Part shown: positions 1-10,900 of the stretch, in pieces | Numbering within the stretch: the stretch's first letter is position 1 | How the letters are laid out: every line of letters begins with the position of its first letter | Origin: Protula sp. h YS-2021 | Lineage: Eukaryota > Annelida > Polychaeta > Sabellida > Serpulidae | Assembly: GCA_949752745.1 (NCBI GenBank) | Contig: OX457028.1 | Span: 22,490,352-22,554,351 of the forward strand | DNA length: 64,000 nucleotides | Direction: 5' to 3' | Notes under the pieces: generated by a model | The model's database searches: none | What the model saw: the letters and a program-made list of their open reading frames with translations, nothing else | Told to the model about the DNA's origin: nothing | Program-made: the position numbers and the translations under genes

Positions 1-1634
1 TTGCATTCACTATGTGCAGCTCCACGGTATTTGCCATTGATATGGTCATGATCTCTCACATGATCTGCTCCTAGAGGCTCATGACAAATGTAGCAATCCG
101 TAGCGTTCTTATAATGCTCTTCATCTTTATGAGTCATGACCATTTTCTTTTTCTGTTGTAAACCATGCACAATACGATCACGCTCATTCACCATATGGTC
201 TAAAAAGACTTTCACAGCATTATCTCCTCGATACACGACTGGTGCACGTGTATCATACTGGCTGACAACCACATAGGCAAAGCTGTTTGGACGATGATGT
301 TGATACTTGTCTCCTTCATGCTTTTTCGTGAAACATTCAAAGTCTGCATAAATGACAAACGGCACTCGCTGTTGTTTGGCTACATTCTTGAACTTGATGA
401 AGGGTTCCTTGGGGAAAGATAAGCGTTGTGTTCCATGCTTGCCACACACTTCACGATGCTTGTCTAAAAGATCTTGTCGCATAAACCCATGAAGACAGTT
501 GAAACAATAAAACATTGCTCCATTATACTTGGTACGATAAGTCATCAGTCTGCTGAAATTCTTGATGAGGCAATAATGTCTTGTCTTGTCATTGCTAATC
601 AAAAGCAAGTTGATTTCTCTGGCGCTGTTGGCGCTGGTGTTTCGGCTGAGTTGTATGGGAACAACGACATCATGTTCATATCCAAACACGTTAATGGACA
701 CATCATTCTCCTTTTCAAACTTTGGAATGTCTGTAATCGGTGTTGGAAATGTCATGCCTTCCACCTTCAATTCGTTCTCAAATAGCTTGTATTGATGCAC
801 ACGCTGTGGGTTTCTATCTGTTGAAGGGTGAAGGTGAGCCAATACAGACCATAAGAAACATTTGTTGTCTTTATTCTGAATGTTTAACACACCTAATGTA
901 TTCTTCACTTTCTTCGGTAGTGGGATAAAACTACTTGCTTCCAGAGGCGCTGACGTAGCTGTATGCACTTCAATGAATAATATGTTATCCAACACCCAGC
1001 CAGAACCTTGTCGCTCATGTTCATCAAACCTGGTAAACAATTCTTTATAGGCTTCTGGCAAGTCCTGCTCAATATCCGTTGGATTGTATGCTGCATATGT
1101 CGGACTGCTGATGAAGGCATTATCGACGTGTTCTACCATCACGCCTTCAACATTTGGTGTCATTTTCTTGAAGCGTGCATGCACCACAATGTACCATTTC
1201 ATGCCATGGTTTAACGTCTCTAGCAAATGTCTCTTGATTCTATTCTCTTGTTGTCGCATTTCAAGTAGCAAATCTGATCCATCTTCAGGCTCAAACCGTC
1301 TTTCCTGTGCGTTTTCACCAAGACTCACTCTTCTGCCTCTGCCTACTTGTCCTGTCTCTTTCTTTCTTTGTTCTTCATGAGACACATTTTCCATCTCATC
1401 ACATGCATGTGTCTCAAATGCATCCAAAGATGAAAATATATTGGCGCATTTACAGCAGAGGACTGGATCAGGTCTTTCAACACCATCTTGTACGGTCTTT
1501 CGTCTCTTGACTTCAATCTGCTCAACAAGCTCTTCATGAGCACGTTTCATCCTAGCTGGTTTGCATGTATGTTCCACGAACACTTCCAGAGATGGAAATG
1601 TCACATCACAATCATGACAGTAGACTGTTGCCAT
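1..1634 (-). CDS. Polinton/Maverick protein-primed DNA polymerase B, N-terminal half (runs off left edge)
   Basis: Reading the minus strand from ATG at 1634, the frame stays open for all 544 codons to the window edge with no stop or frameshift. The first ~75 residues hold two C2H2-like fingers (CHDC near residue 6, CCKC further on). A long middle region resembles the N-terminal part of Polinton/adintovirus PolB proteins. An exonuclease-I-type motif YADFE has D431 and E433. Near residues 514-540 a C-x2-C cluster is followed by DHDH and a further Cys, like the endonuclease-VII-type zinc fold seen in these proteins. The palm and catalytic polymerase motifs would lie outside the window to the left. 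In the family the polymerase replicates the transposon by protein priming. An intact frame suggests a young insertion. The family call is from recognition; the exact subfamily is not determined. Confidence 0.85.
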   Translation of the reverse strand, partial: MATVYCHDCDVTFPSLEVFVEHTCKPARMKRAHEELVEQIEVKRRKTVQDGVERPDPVLCCKCANIFSSLDAFETHACDEMENVSHEEQRKKETGQVGRGRRVSLGENAQERRFEPEDGSDLLLEMRQQENRIKRHLLETLNHGMKWYIVVHARFKKMTPNVEGVMVEHVDNAFISSPTYAAYNPTDIEQDLPEAYKELFTRFDEHERQGSGWVLDNILFIEVHTATSAPLEASSFIPLPKKVKNTLGVLNIQNKDNKCFLWSVLAHLHPSTDRNPQRVHQYKLFENELKVEGMTFPTPITDIPKFEKENDVSINVFGYEHDVVVPIQLSRNTSANSAREINLLLISNDKTRHYCLIKNFSRLMTYRTKYNGAMFYCFNCLHGFMRQDLLDKHREVCGKHGTQRLSFPKEPFIKFKNVAKQQRVPFVIYADFECFTKKHEGDKYQHHRPNSFAYVVVSQYDTRAPVVYRGDNAVKVFLDHMVNERDRIVHGLQQKKKMVMTHKDEEHYKNATDCYICHEPLGADHVRDHDHINGKYRGAAHSEC

Positions 1635-2164
1635 CGTTGTTGCTAGAACTGAAATGAAGTAAAATATACGTTTCACTCTTCCTTTTATACCACTTCAATG
1701 GTGTGTTAACTCAGCAGAATGTATCACTAGTTGACTAGTTGACATGTTTCACTCATGCTTTTATGCTACTTCCATGTAATCAAAATATGGTGTGTAACTT
1801 TTCAAACTTGCTCAAAATTGTTAAAATTGCTGACTCAGCAGAATTTTACTTGTGTATATGAATGTTTCACTTACAGTTGTGAAGTTGTACTGCTGCACAG
1901 CAGAGACATCTAGCGGTGAAGTTAAATGGTCTGCCAAATGGTATTCATCCGCGAAGAAGCACTGTAATGGTGAAATTTTCAGTCAACTATAACGAAAGTT
2001 ATCACAATTTTAAGTTAAAATGGCGGTAAAAATGCATACAGCCAGCTGCGCAAATAGCCTATGACTACTTTATAACAAAAGTTTACATAAAACTGAATCA
2101 AACAGTGAAATTTTCATATAAATCGACCAAGTATAACGAAAGGTATTGTTTTACAAAGTTTCAA
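1635..2164. other. AT-rich leader upstream of the Polinton polymerase
   Basis: No coding frame is convincing here. Short direct repeats occur: CTCAGCAGAAT near 1711 and 1842, and GTGTGTAACTTTT near 1789. In Polintons the polymerase gene often lies near one terminus, so this stretch may hold its promoter and part of a terminal inverted repeat. The other terminus is not in the window, so this cannot be confirmed. Confidence 0.35.
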
Positions 2165-2600
2165 TTAAGCAAATAACCAAAGTTTGTTTACAAAGTTTGT
2201 TTACAAAGTTTGTTTACAAAGTTTGTTTACAAATTTTCAATTATGTAAATAAGTCAAGTTTGTTTACAAAGTTTGCTTACAAATTTTGTTTATAAAGTTT
2301 GTTTACAAATTTTGTTTATAAAGTTTGTTTACAAAGTTTGTTTACAAAGTTTGTTTACAAATTTTGTTTATAAAGTTTGTTTACAAAGTTTGTTTACAAA
2401 TTTTATTTATAAAGTTTGTTTACACAGTTTGTTTACAAAGTTTGTTTACAAAGTTTCAATTATGCAAATAACTAAAGTTTGTTTACACAGTTTGTTTACA
2501 AAGTTTGTTTACAAAGTTTCAATTATGCAAATAACTAAAGTTTGTTTACAAAGTTTGTTTACAAAGTTTGTTTACAAAGTTTGTTTGCAAATAACTAAAG
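2165..2600. repeat. 13-bp tandem array (AAAGTTTGTTTAC)
   Basis: About thirty copies of a 13-bp unit AAAGTTTGTTTAC run head to tail, with variants such as AAATTTTGTTTAT. They are interrupted several times by a longer spacer containing AATTATGCAAATAACTAAAG. The 118-residue frame through it is only the repeat translated. Its position directly behind the polymerase start makes a Polinton terminal or subterminal array possible. Confidence 0.85.
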
Positions 2601-2789
2601 TTCACTTTTTATTTATAAAGTTTCAATAAACGCTTACCGAAATAGTTGTCACTGGATGCCATCCCTGGATCTGATGTGATTCAATTGTAGTGTGTAACTC
2701 TTGCTCCACTTACCGAAATGACTGTCACTGCTGTATGCTCATCCCTTATATACCCCTCTGATGGAACTGAAGCTGACTTGACAGAATGT

Positions 2790-2905
2790 TGCTCGCCTAG
2801 GGGGGGGGGGGGGGGGTGGTCGACCCAAAAAATGAAAAATATTCAGAATCGTCTGAAACGGATAAATATGCAAAAATCATAATTTCGAGGGGGGGGGGGG
2901 GAGGT
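2790..2905. repeat. Two long poly-G runs
   Basis: Uninterrupted G runs occur near 2800-2818 and 2890-2902. They are simple sequence, able to form G-quadruplexes and prone to length error in assembly. No gene is visible between 2640 and 3000. Confidence 0.8.
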
Positions 2906-3002
2906 CATCACTTTTTAGAGTCTGTTGCCATGGTTACACTGATTGACAGGTGGAGTTCGTTGGCTTCATGATGATTGACTCGGCCAACACTATCAAGCAA
3001 CT

Positions 3003-3224
3003 TTCGCTCCAGACTTTCGCTCCAGACTTTCGCTCCAGACAGTATGACGTCATCATGACGTCATTATAACCTCATGGATGGCCGCGCCTATCCTAACGCT
3101 TATCGTGACTTCCGCTCCAGACAACACTTCCGCTCCAGACAACACTTCCGGTCCAGACAGCACTTCCGGTCCAGACAACACTTCCGGTCCAGACAACACT
3201 TCCGGTCCAGACAGTATGACGTCA
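3003..3224. repeat. TCCAGAC minisatellite: three short units then six 18-bp units
   Basis: Three 14-bp ACTTTCGCTCCAG-type units (3003-3040) precede six 18-bp units of ACTTCCGGTCCAGACAAC type (3108-3214). Both blocks end in the same sequence, CCAGACAGTATGACGTCA. This suggests that one repeat unit expanded twice. Open frames across the array in several phases are consequences of the 18-bp period and not genes. Confidence 0.85.
3045..3063. promoter_or_regulatory. Two CRE-type palindromes (TGACGTCA)
   Basis: TGACGTCA occurs at 3045-3052 and 3056-3063, and again at 3217-3224 at the end of the 18-bp array. The octamer is the full consensus for CREB/ATF factors. Three exact copies within 180 bp are notable, but two belong to the repeated ends of the minisatellite, so function is inference only. 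Confidence 0.35.
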
Positions 3225-3230
3225 CAAAGT

Positions 3231-3258
3231 GTGGTGGAACTCTTAAGAGAACCACCAC
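3231..3258. repeat. 28-nt near-perfect palindrome
   Basis: GTGGTGG and CCACCAC arms flank a central CTCTTAAGAG with only two A:A mismatches. It follows the minisatellite directly. The outer GTGGTG motif recurs at 3265-3270. Confidence 0.7.
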
Positions 3259-4919
3259 AAAAGTGTGGTGATTCTCTTGTTTTCACCCTACTCAAGAGGT
3301 ACTTGAAAGTCGTGATATGCTAACTTCATTACCATAACGGGTAACATTATGACTTCCTTTGTCACCATGTCACATATTTTCCTTTAAAAATTACTCTGCT
3401 TTTGCACACGTAATTTCGGTTTCTAGTTTTCTAATTTGCAAAAAAAGATTTTACATTTTTGAAAAAGAATATCTTGTTTGAAATATCCCTGGATTCAATC
3501 CCCGGAGAAGGCAGTATCACTTTCGGCTCAACTAGAGAAGCAGACGTGGGTAGCACCAGGGAGTTCGAGCGTAGCCTATCAGTATCATGCCATAGCGGGT
3601 GCCGAATAATCAGTCTAAGAGCTGTCTCATTGTTTGTCTAGCTACAGTACTTGGGAGCAGCGATCATTAATGCTTGCTGTTTTGATAAGCAGTGTAGAGC
3701 TAAAAAAAGAAAGTATCGGGAAAGTTAATGAGCAATGGTTTAACTTTCGCTGATCACTGGCAACTTCGAACCCGGTCAATGCAGGCATCCAGAGAATGGT
3801 TTATTAACTAATATTACGGTATCCCCTAGGCGCCATCTAGCGGATATGCATGGCATGAACGCTTGGCAGTAACCAAGCAACAGTGCAAGTGACAGATACT
3901 GGGGTTTTCAACAAACGGAGTAAAACGCAGATATAACATCTATGCAGTAGGGTAGTATTTTGCATATATTTTCTAGTAATTAATAGGACGTTTTTTTTCC
4001 AGACGATTGCCTCATACGAAAGCACAGGCCAAAACATAAATAGGAATAAATTGAATTCCAAAGTACCTGGTAGCAAGTTTTCTGCATGCAGTTCCAGGTA
4101 GACATTGTATACGCCTATTTGGTGCATTTCGCTCTAACCTACGAAAACAGGTTGTGCAGAGAGGCGCAGGCCCATCATAGCGTATATATACACTATGTTC
4201 TGTGAATTTCCACATGCTGTGACCTTCCAGTGAAATACAGTGTCGAGAAAAGTCCAACCACACAATATAAATTTAGTTCTAGATGACTCCTGCTGTGTTC
4301 TTACGACAGCAAGGGTTATAAAATACATCCGTATTTTTCCCTGCCACTGCTAGGTGGCTTTGCTAGCCAGACTAATTAAATGCATGAGCACAAAAATATT
4401 TGAAGTATTACCCCAATTACAAGTTGGAAGTGAAATTAGAAATGGTCAGTATCATTTTAAAAGTTACAGTATTAAACGGACCATATCGTATTACAGTTTC
4501 CTGAACTTGATGGCTTCTCTGTAATTAACGATTATGAAATAAATTAACAAAATGGAAAAGCCTTTTACAATAGTCCTTATTTATAATCTGCTGTTACTGA
4601 ATTGTATCATCATTGTCACAGGGAAATCTGCACACCTGTATTTTTATCATTCTTTGATTAAAAAGAAACCACCTAGAGATGCCAAGGTTTCGGACTAACA
4701 TCTGTTCTTAACAGGCATAACAGAATTTGGGTGTTTTGAACAAAATACTTAGTCAATTGGGTAATCAATCAAGGATGTAATGGTATTGGTGAAAGAAAGG
4801 TTAGATTGTTGAAAGACACATACCAGAAAAAGCAGTCCTGCAATTTTAAACCTATTAGAATTATTCTTTTTAACTGTGTTGTTGAGATTTTGTGACACAC
4901 TGTTTGCCTCTATTTCACA
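3259..4919. other. Non-coding stretch upstream of DNAI2
   Basis: No supported coding exon is seen. A small hairpin repeat lies at 4275-4320. The stretch ends in a pyrimidine-rich tract and CAG at 4918-4920, which looks like a 3' splice site 19 bases before the DNAI2 start codon. A 5'-UTR intron, and a promoter further upstream, are therefore likely. Confidence 0.45.
4275..4320. repeat. Dispersed hairpin repeat, copy 1
   Basis: TTCTAGATGACTCCTGCTGT is followed a few bases later by GACAGCAAGGGTTA, forming an imperfect stem. The same arrangement recurs at 24931-24980 and 26205-26260, so this is a dispersed family. Confidence 0.6.
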
Positions 4920-4939
4920 GTCTCACAATACCGTAAGAC

Positions 4940-7900
4940 ATGGAGATCGTACACGTTTATACAAAGAAGCGGGCGGAATTTGGCCGACAGTGCAATTTTT
5001 CGGACAGACCTGCAGAATTGCATGTGGATATCGTGCCCGACCCAACATTACAGGAAAATTTCATTGAAAGGAATCCAGTTGATACAGGGATACAATGTGT
5101 GCAAGAAATGTCCGAACACGAGGTAGCTGGCTAAGTACTTGCTTTAAACTGTGGCACGATTGAAATGCTGTGTTTTATAAGAACAACTATGAACACGAAA
5201 AACAACAGTTATGTTTGACGTTTAATGTGTGAAATGTATCACAAATATTAATAACAATAATTACATTAATTATTGTAATTGTAACGAAGTAAAGAAAAAG
5301 AAATGTATGGTGGGATTTTTGTTTCTGTAATAAGATTAAATAATTTGTGTGGTCAGCTAATAGTGAAATTTTTGGGGGTTCTTGTCGATCTAAAGTGCGG
5401 CCTTCTCACCAAATCTATGTGGTCATGTGACAAGTGTAAAGATTGTTGGGTTTAATTTCTTCCAGTACAAGCGATCGAAAGAATTCCAAGTACTAAGCAT
5501 GAGAAAATACTAACACTCGAATAAGCACAGCTATTAATTGCCCTGGTATTGACCAGGCAACTGCCTAGATGCATTAAACTCTGGTAATTCCTGTTGAGAA
5601 ATGGACCGCCCTAGAATGTGTAGCACATTGATCTATTGCAGCATTGAGTGTATTGTATATCCGAGGTCCGAAATTGATTTAGGTGAATACAGAAAGATTC
5701 GAGACAGATACGCGCGGTATCAATCACGTGGAGGGTGGCTGGCCAAAGGATGTCAACCCGCAAGAACTGGAACAAGTTATAAGATTCAGGAAAAAAGTAG
5801 AAAAGGACGAAATGTACGTCAACACAATTTTACAACTGGCAGGGGTAAGTTACTCGGATTTTTTAGTGTACACCATTTCGTTGATGCTATGCATTAGCGT
5901 ACTGATTCTGACTGTGATTTAATCAGTTTATTTTTATGATATTTCATTGTGTGTTAAATACTTGTAGGACAATCGGCTTTATTTGAATTTCATAATGTGA
6001 TGCCATTGCTTCGACACAGTTTGTCGTTTCCTTCCTATCTTTGCGTGATTAAACTTCCAGAGTTATCTTGTGTTGACGATATAATGAATTTCAATTCACA
6101 AATTCCGTCATTAAACAGCGTAATATTTATTTGGAACAGCGGGGCATTCAGCTGTTGGTATCTGCTTGTAACATCAACCTCACAAAATATTGCTACGATT
6201 GCGAGCACTGCCTATTATAATACCGTCAATTTATTAACTAAATAATATCTTTATCCCTTATTGGAGGGGAGGGGGAGGAGGGAATGGGATGTAAGTAATG
6301 TCCTTGCAAATATCATTGAGTGTTGCCATGCTAGGTGATGGAACACTGCATCAAGCAAAACAACGCCATAGATATTTATGAAGACTACTTCGATGACGTG
6401 GACGTTGACGCAGCCAATGAAGCACCGTCTGCTAAAACTATCAACGTCTTCCGGTAGGCCATTTTTACAAGTATTTCATGTGCTGTACAATTTGAAAAAA
6501 AAATACGAGTTCGCGTGGATGTTACGGTAGAGAATGTATCTTTTGCAAGGGAGTCACAACCAGAACAATATAACGTCACTGGTGTTATTTGTGTATTCCA
6601 GTAGCGGCAAATTATACATGCAAATGCTATTTTTTTTAAAATAATATGGTTGTAAACCATACAAATTTACGAACATTTTATTTTTTGTGTTATCAGTCCT
6701 TGTTTTATCACAAAGACACGTTGGTCTTAAGATATATGCTGTCTGTAGCCTTATGCTGTATAAAAGGACAGTGACATAAGTCTCGAAATAAACAGCAGAG
6801 CAATTTTCAAGTATTTGATTTAAGTGGAAATTCTGGTGTGATCAGATGATGTTTCTCGTAGTGTGAAACAGTAATTATATGCAATGGTGTTTCAGAGACC
6901 CTAACGAGCTAAAACGAACAGCTACACATATTTCATGGTTTCCGGATGGACCAAAGAAGCTTGCGATCGCCTACTGTAATTTAGAATTTCAAGGTTCATC
7001 TGCAGACACCAGTATGGATTCGTACATCTGGGATGTAGGTCAGTGAAATCTTTCTTTTTTAATGCGAGGCTAAAAGCATAAATAGGTATTGTTGTTGGTT
7101 GTAAAAGCTAAACGAAAGGAGGCCGAAAATGGCACTTTGTGAATCAAACACACGTCCTAACTTTCTAAAAAAATTACGCTTCTAAATGAAGATGGGCAGT
7201 TGTTCACAAATTATTGTGTTGAGAGCGTGTAGCAGTTTCGATATATGTGTGTTATTTATTTTGCATAATGGATGTCTAAAGACACAGGACAGCTAAAGAA
7301 ATAGTACTGTTCTTGTGCCTTAGCCGCAAACCTGTGAAACACTCGTCTTAATAATGAGACCTGTTCCATTGTAATATCTCATAACCATTACTAAGTGTCT
7401 TGTTTTCTTCCAGAAAATCCCAACAAGCCTGAGATGACCTTGAAGCCAGTGTCACCGCTCGTCTGCTTAGAATATAACCCAAAAGACTCGCATATTCTCA
7501 TAGGAGGCCAGTACAATGGTCAAATAGGTGTGTGACTCCGCTCCCATTCCTGCTTGGAAAGTGAAGTAATACTCAGAATGAAAATCTAAAATTGCAGCAT
7601 TTTGAATTATATCAAACCTATATAGCCAACTTTTTTGTTTTTGTTGAATTATTTTCTTTTTGCATCATACGTTTAAAATTCAAGCTCCCTCGAATCGAAG
7701 TTGAATAATCCAGTTATTGTGCACGAATTAGATATTCTCGGACTGCGAAAACGTGTAAAAAAATTTATACATTTCGGGTTGATAAAAAATTTACTGTATT
7801 TTTTTAAATTGGGTTTTCAAAATAAGTATTTCAAGATATGAAGCTCTTTAAGGGTGATTGAACCACAGACATGCATCTTGAAAAAAAAAAACGTGTCTAC

Positions 7901-10900
7901 ATTGCCCATGACAGTGTACTGGGATACGAGAAAAGGAGCACAGCCTGTCGAAATGACGCCCATAGAACACAGCCACAGAGACCCAGCCTACAAAGTCATC
8001 TGGTTACAGTCTAAAACAGGCACCGAGTGCTTCTCCTCCTCAACAGACGGTCAGGTGTGACACTTATTCTTTGTTGGAATCTGAGAAGATATTTCGCCAG
8101 TATCTTCCATTAGTCCTCTCGTTTATATAAGTACATCACGAAATAAGCGGATTTCTTGTATGTGTGTTAGAGTATCTAGGAGTTTTTTCCCCTTTTTTTA
8201 AAAAATTTGAATATCCATATGCATATGGTTGCGTGTGCTGTGTCAGTTTACATGTTCCAGTAATTGAAAAAAAAATGTATGACGGTTAATCTTAAGAAAG
8301 GAAAAAGTAACTTTATTTCGGAAGTACGTAAATAAAAAAATAAACTTCTAAATGGTAAGTCTGCTACATCAATAACACTAATAGATCTGTTTTAACTGAG
8401 AATTTTTGTTTACACAGGTGTTGTGGTGGGATACACGAAAAATGGGAGAGCCGACAGAAAAACTTTATTTAGATCCAACTAAAAAACAGGACTTTTCAAA
8501 AGCCCAAGGTGCCATGGCCCTGGAGTATGAATCAACAATGGTAGGCCACATCTGTTGAAGATCTTTTTTTGCAAACCTGGCCATTACTAGCAATTCCAAG
8601 CAGTGTTTGGTATACTCTGTTGACATAATTTCTAATGTAAATTGTTCCAGTGAAGTTTTATTATAATGAAATAAAGGTAAAATGTTAAGTTCGCCATCGT
8701 AGTATGTACGAATTGTATATGATATGCTTTTGTTTTGTTTTCAGCCGACCAAGTTTATGGTGGGTACAGATCAGGGAACAATTATGTCGTGCAACAGAAA
8801 AGCCAAAACGCCAGCCGAGAAAATAGTAGCCATATATCCGGGACACCACGGCCCTGTATACTCCTTGCAGCGAAACCCCTTCTTCCCAAAGAACTTCTTG
8901 TCAGTCGGAGACTGGACGGCGCGAGTATGGTCAGAAGATATCCGAGAATCCTCCATAATGTGGACGAAGTAAGCATCAACGGAAAACTCGTTCATGAGTT
9001 TACACTTTTGAATAGCTGTAAATATATTCTTGACGCTGATGATTAACTTCATCATCAAAATTAATATTTAAAAAAACATTTATAAAGCTGCCAAGCATCA
9101 CTGAATACACGCCTACGTTAAGGGGAGCAGATATGTGTTTGCTGCCTAATAATGAGAATTTCAGTTCCTGCAAAAGAGATTCATTTAAGCCATTATGTAA
9201 CGTAGACATTCTTTGTTCGCATAGATATCACATGTCTTACTTAACGGATGGCTGCTGGAGTCCCGTCAGGCCCGCTGTGTTCTATACAACAAAGATGGAC
9301 GGTACACTGGACATCTGGGACTTCATCTTCAAGCAAAACGACCCCACGCTTAGCTTACAGGTGCGTCCTTCAACTACTAAAAGGCCAGTCCACAGTTTTG
9401 GAATATAATGTACCAGGAAAGTAACTCACAGAGTGCAAGATCAAATTATTCTTTGCGCCATTTGTGTTACATGTAGCATATTTATTGTTTTGTGTGCGAC
9501 TAAATGACCATTTTGATCCATCAAGATATTTGATATTATATTTATTTATTTCCAAGTTTGTGTTAAAATATTTATATGGTTGCTATATAAACCACTGTAA
9601 CTGCGAAAGTGAACAGCTTTTCGGCCGATAAAAGGGAATAAAGATAATGTTTCTTTGATATCCACAAAAAGACGGTAAAAAAGTGTGCCAGAACTAATTA
9701 TACCATGGCACATGTGACAGGTTAGCGACGAGGCACTACACAGTATTAGAGTACAAGATCAAGGCAAACTGATAGCCACGGGCTCACTCAGCGGCACCAC
9801 CACTCTGCTTGAACTGTCCGACGGACTCTGGACGCTGCAACGAAACGAAAAAGCCTTAGTCACCGCGGTAAGTTTTAATATACACCCTTGCCAAGCCCAG
9901 CTTTGCTTTTGAAAAATCAAAAGTCAAGCGAAAGTTTAGGTTATTTGCAGACAAGGTCTCAGTACACAGATACAGTAAAATATTTTACCGATGCCCTTAA
10001 AGAAGATGAGCTAAATAAAAAAATGTGAAAAGGGGTGTCGGTTAGCTCAGTTAGTTAGAGCATTGATGTGGTAATCCTAATGCTCCAGCTAGGGGTAGTA
10101 AGCGAAGAATTGACCTTCACTCTGATTGCCTTGACTTGGGGAAATGCAATTGGTTAGATAACCCATCACGGAATTCAAAAATTATCACCCATAGGGTCTT
10201 TCGGCAAGCCCTAAAAAAGTAGACAAAAATATGCTTTGTCCGCGTCACAAGGAGACAACATTAATATACAGATCACAGCGCTTTCAGGAGAATAAAAATC
10301 TTTCTTTTTTCAGATGTTTGAAAGAGAAACGAGAAGGGAGAAGATTTTGGAGACAAGACACAGAGAACTGAAACTCAAGGAGAGAACAAAGAGCGGCCAA
10401 GAAAAGGTGAGTGTGTCGCCGCCAGTGATGCGTGTTTGTGTCCGTACTCTTGGCTCTCCGATTCATTTTTCTTGACGAAATATGTTTTATGTCTAAAGGT
10501 GTTGTTCTGTTGTGTGCACAGAAATAATGTAATCATTAATTTATTTTGTCATATTTCTTAATGGCACATGCAAAATAAGTTGAATTTGTGGCAAAAGACA
10601 CGAGATCTCATGATTGTCTTTTGCTTGACTTTTTTATCCGCTGCTTTGTTTGGTTGCCTTTCAATTCAATGCTCTTTAACACGTTTTAAGACTTACATGA
10701 CGTCACTGCTATAACACATATTTTTGTCTTTTTATTGTACATTTGATTAACACTGTGCTGCTTTATGGTTCGCTTTGCGCGTGTGCGTGCGGGCGGACAC
10801 AGTGGGGCGGGCGTGACACCCCCAGCACCCCGTACACCCCACCGCCACGCACGCTCAGCGCCACACGATCTCTCAGTGCCAAGAGTGGCGGCCTCAAAAC

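Noticed and set aside
2273..2629. 118-residue frame rich in VCLQ/FVYK repeats
   Set aside because: It is a translation of the 13-bp tandem array; three units make one 13-residue repeat.
3480..3770. tRNA/SINE B-box candidates (GATTCAATCCCCGG and TTCGAACCCGG)
   Set aside because: No A-box at the right spacing and no second copy in the window.
10040..10110. Functional tRNA gene
   Set aside because: An A-box-like D-arm is present, but there is no credible T-arm, anticodon stem or acceptor stem.
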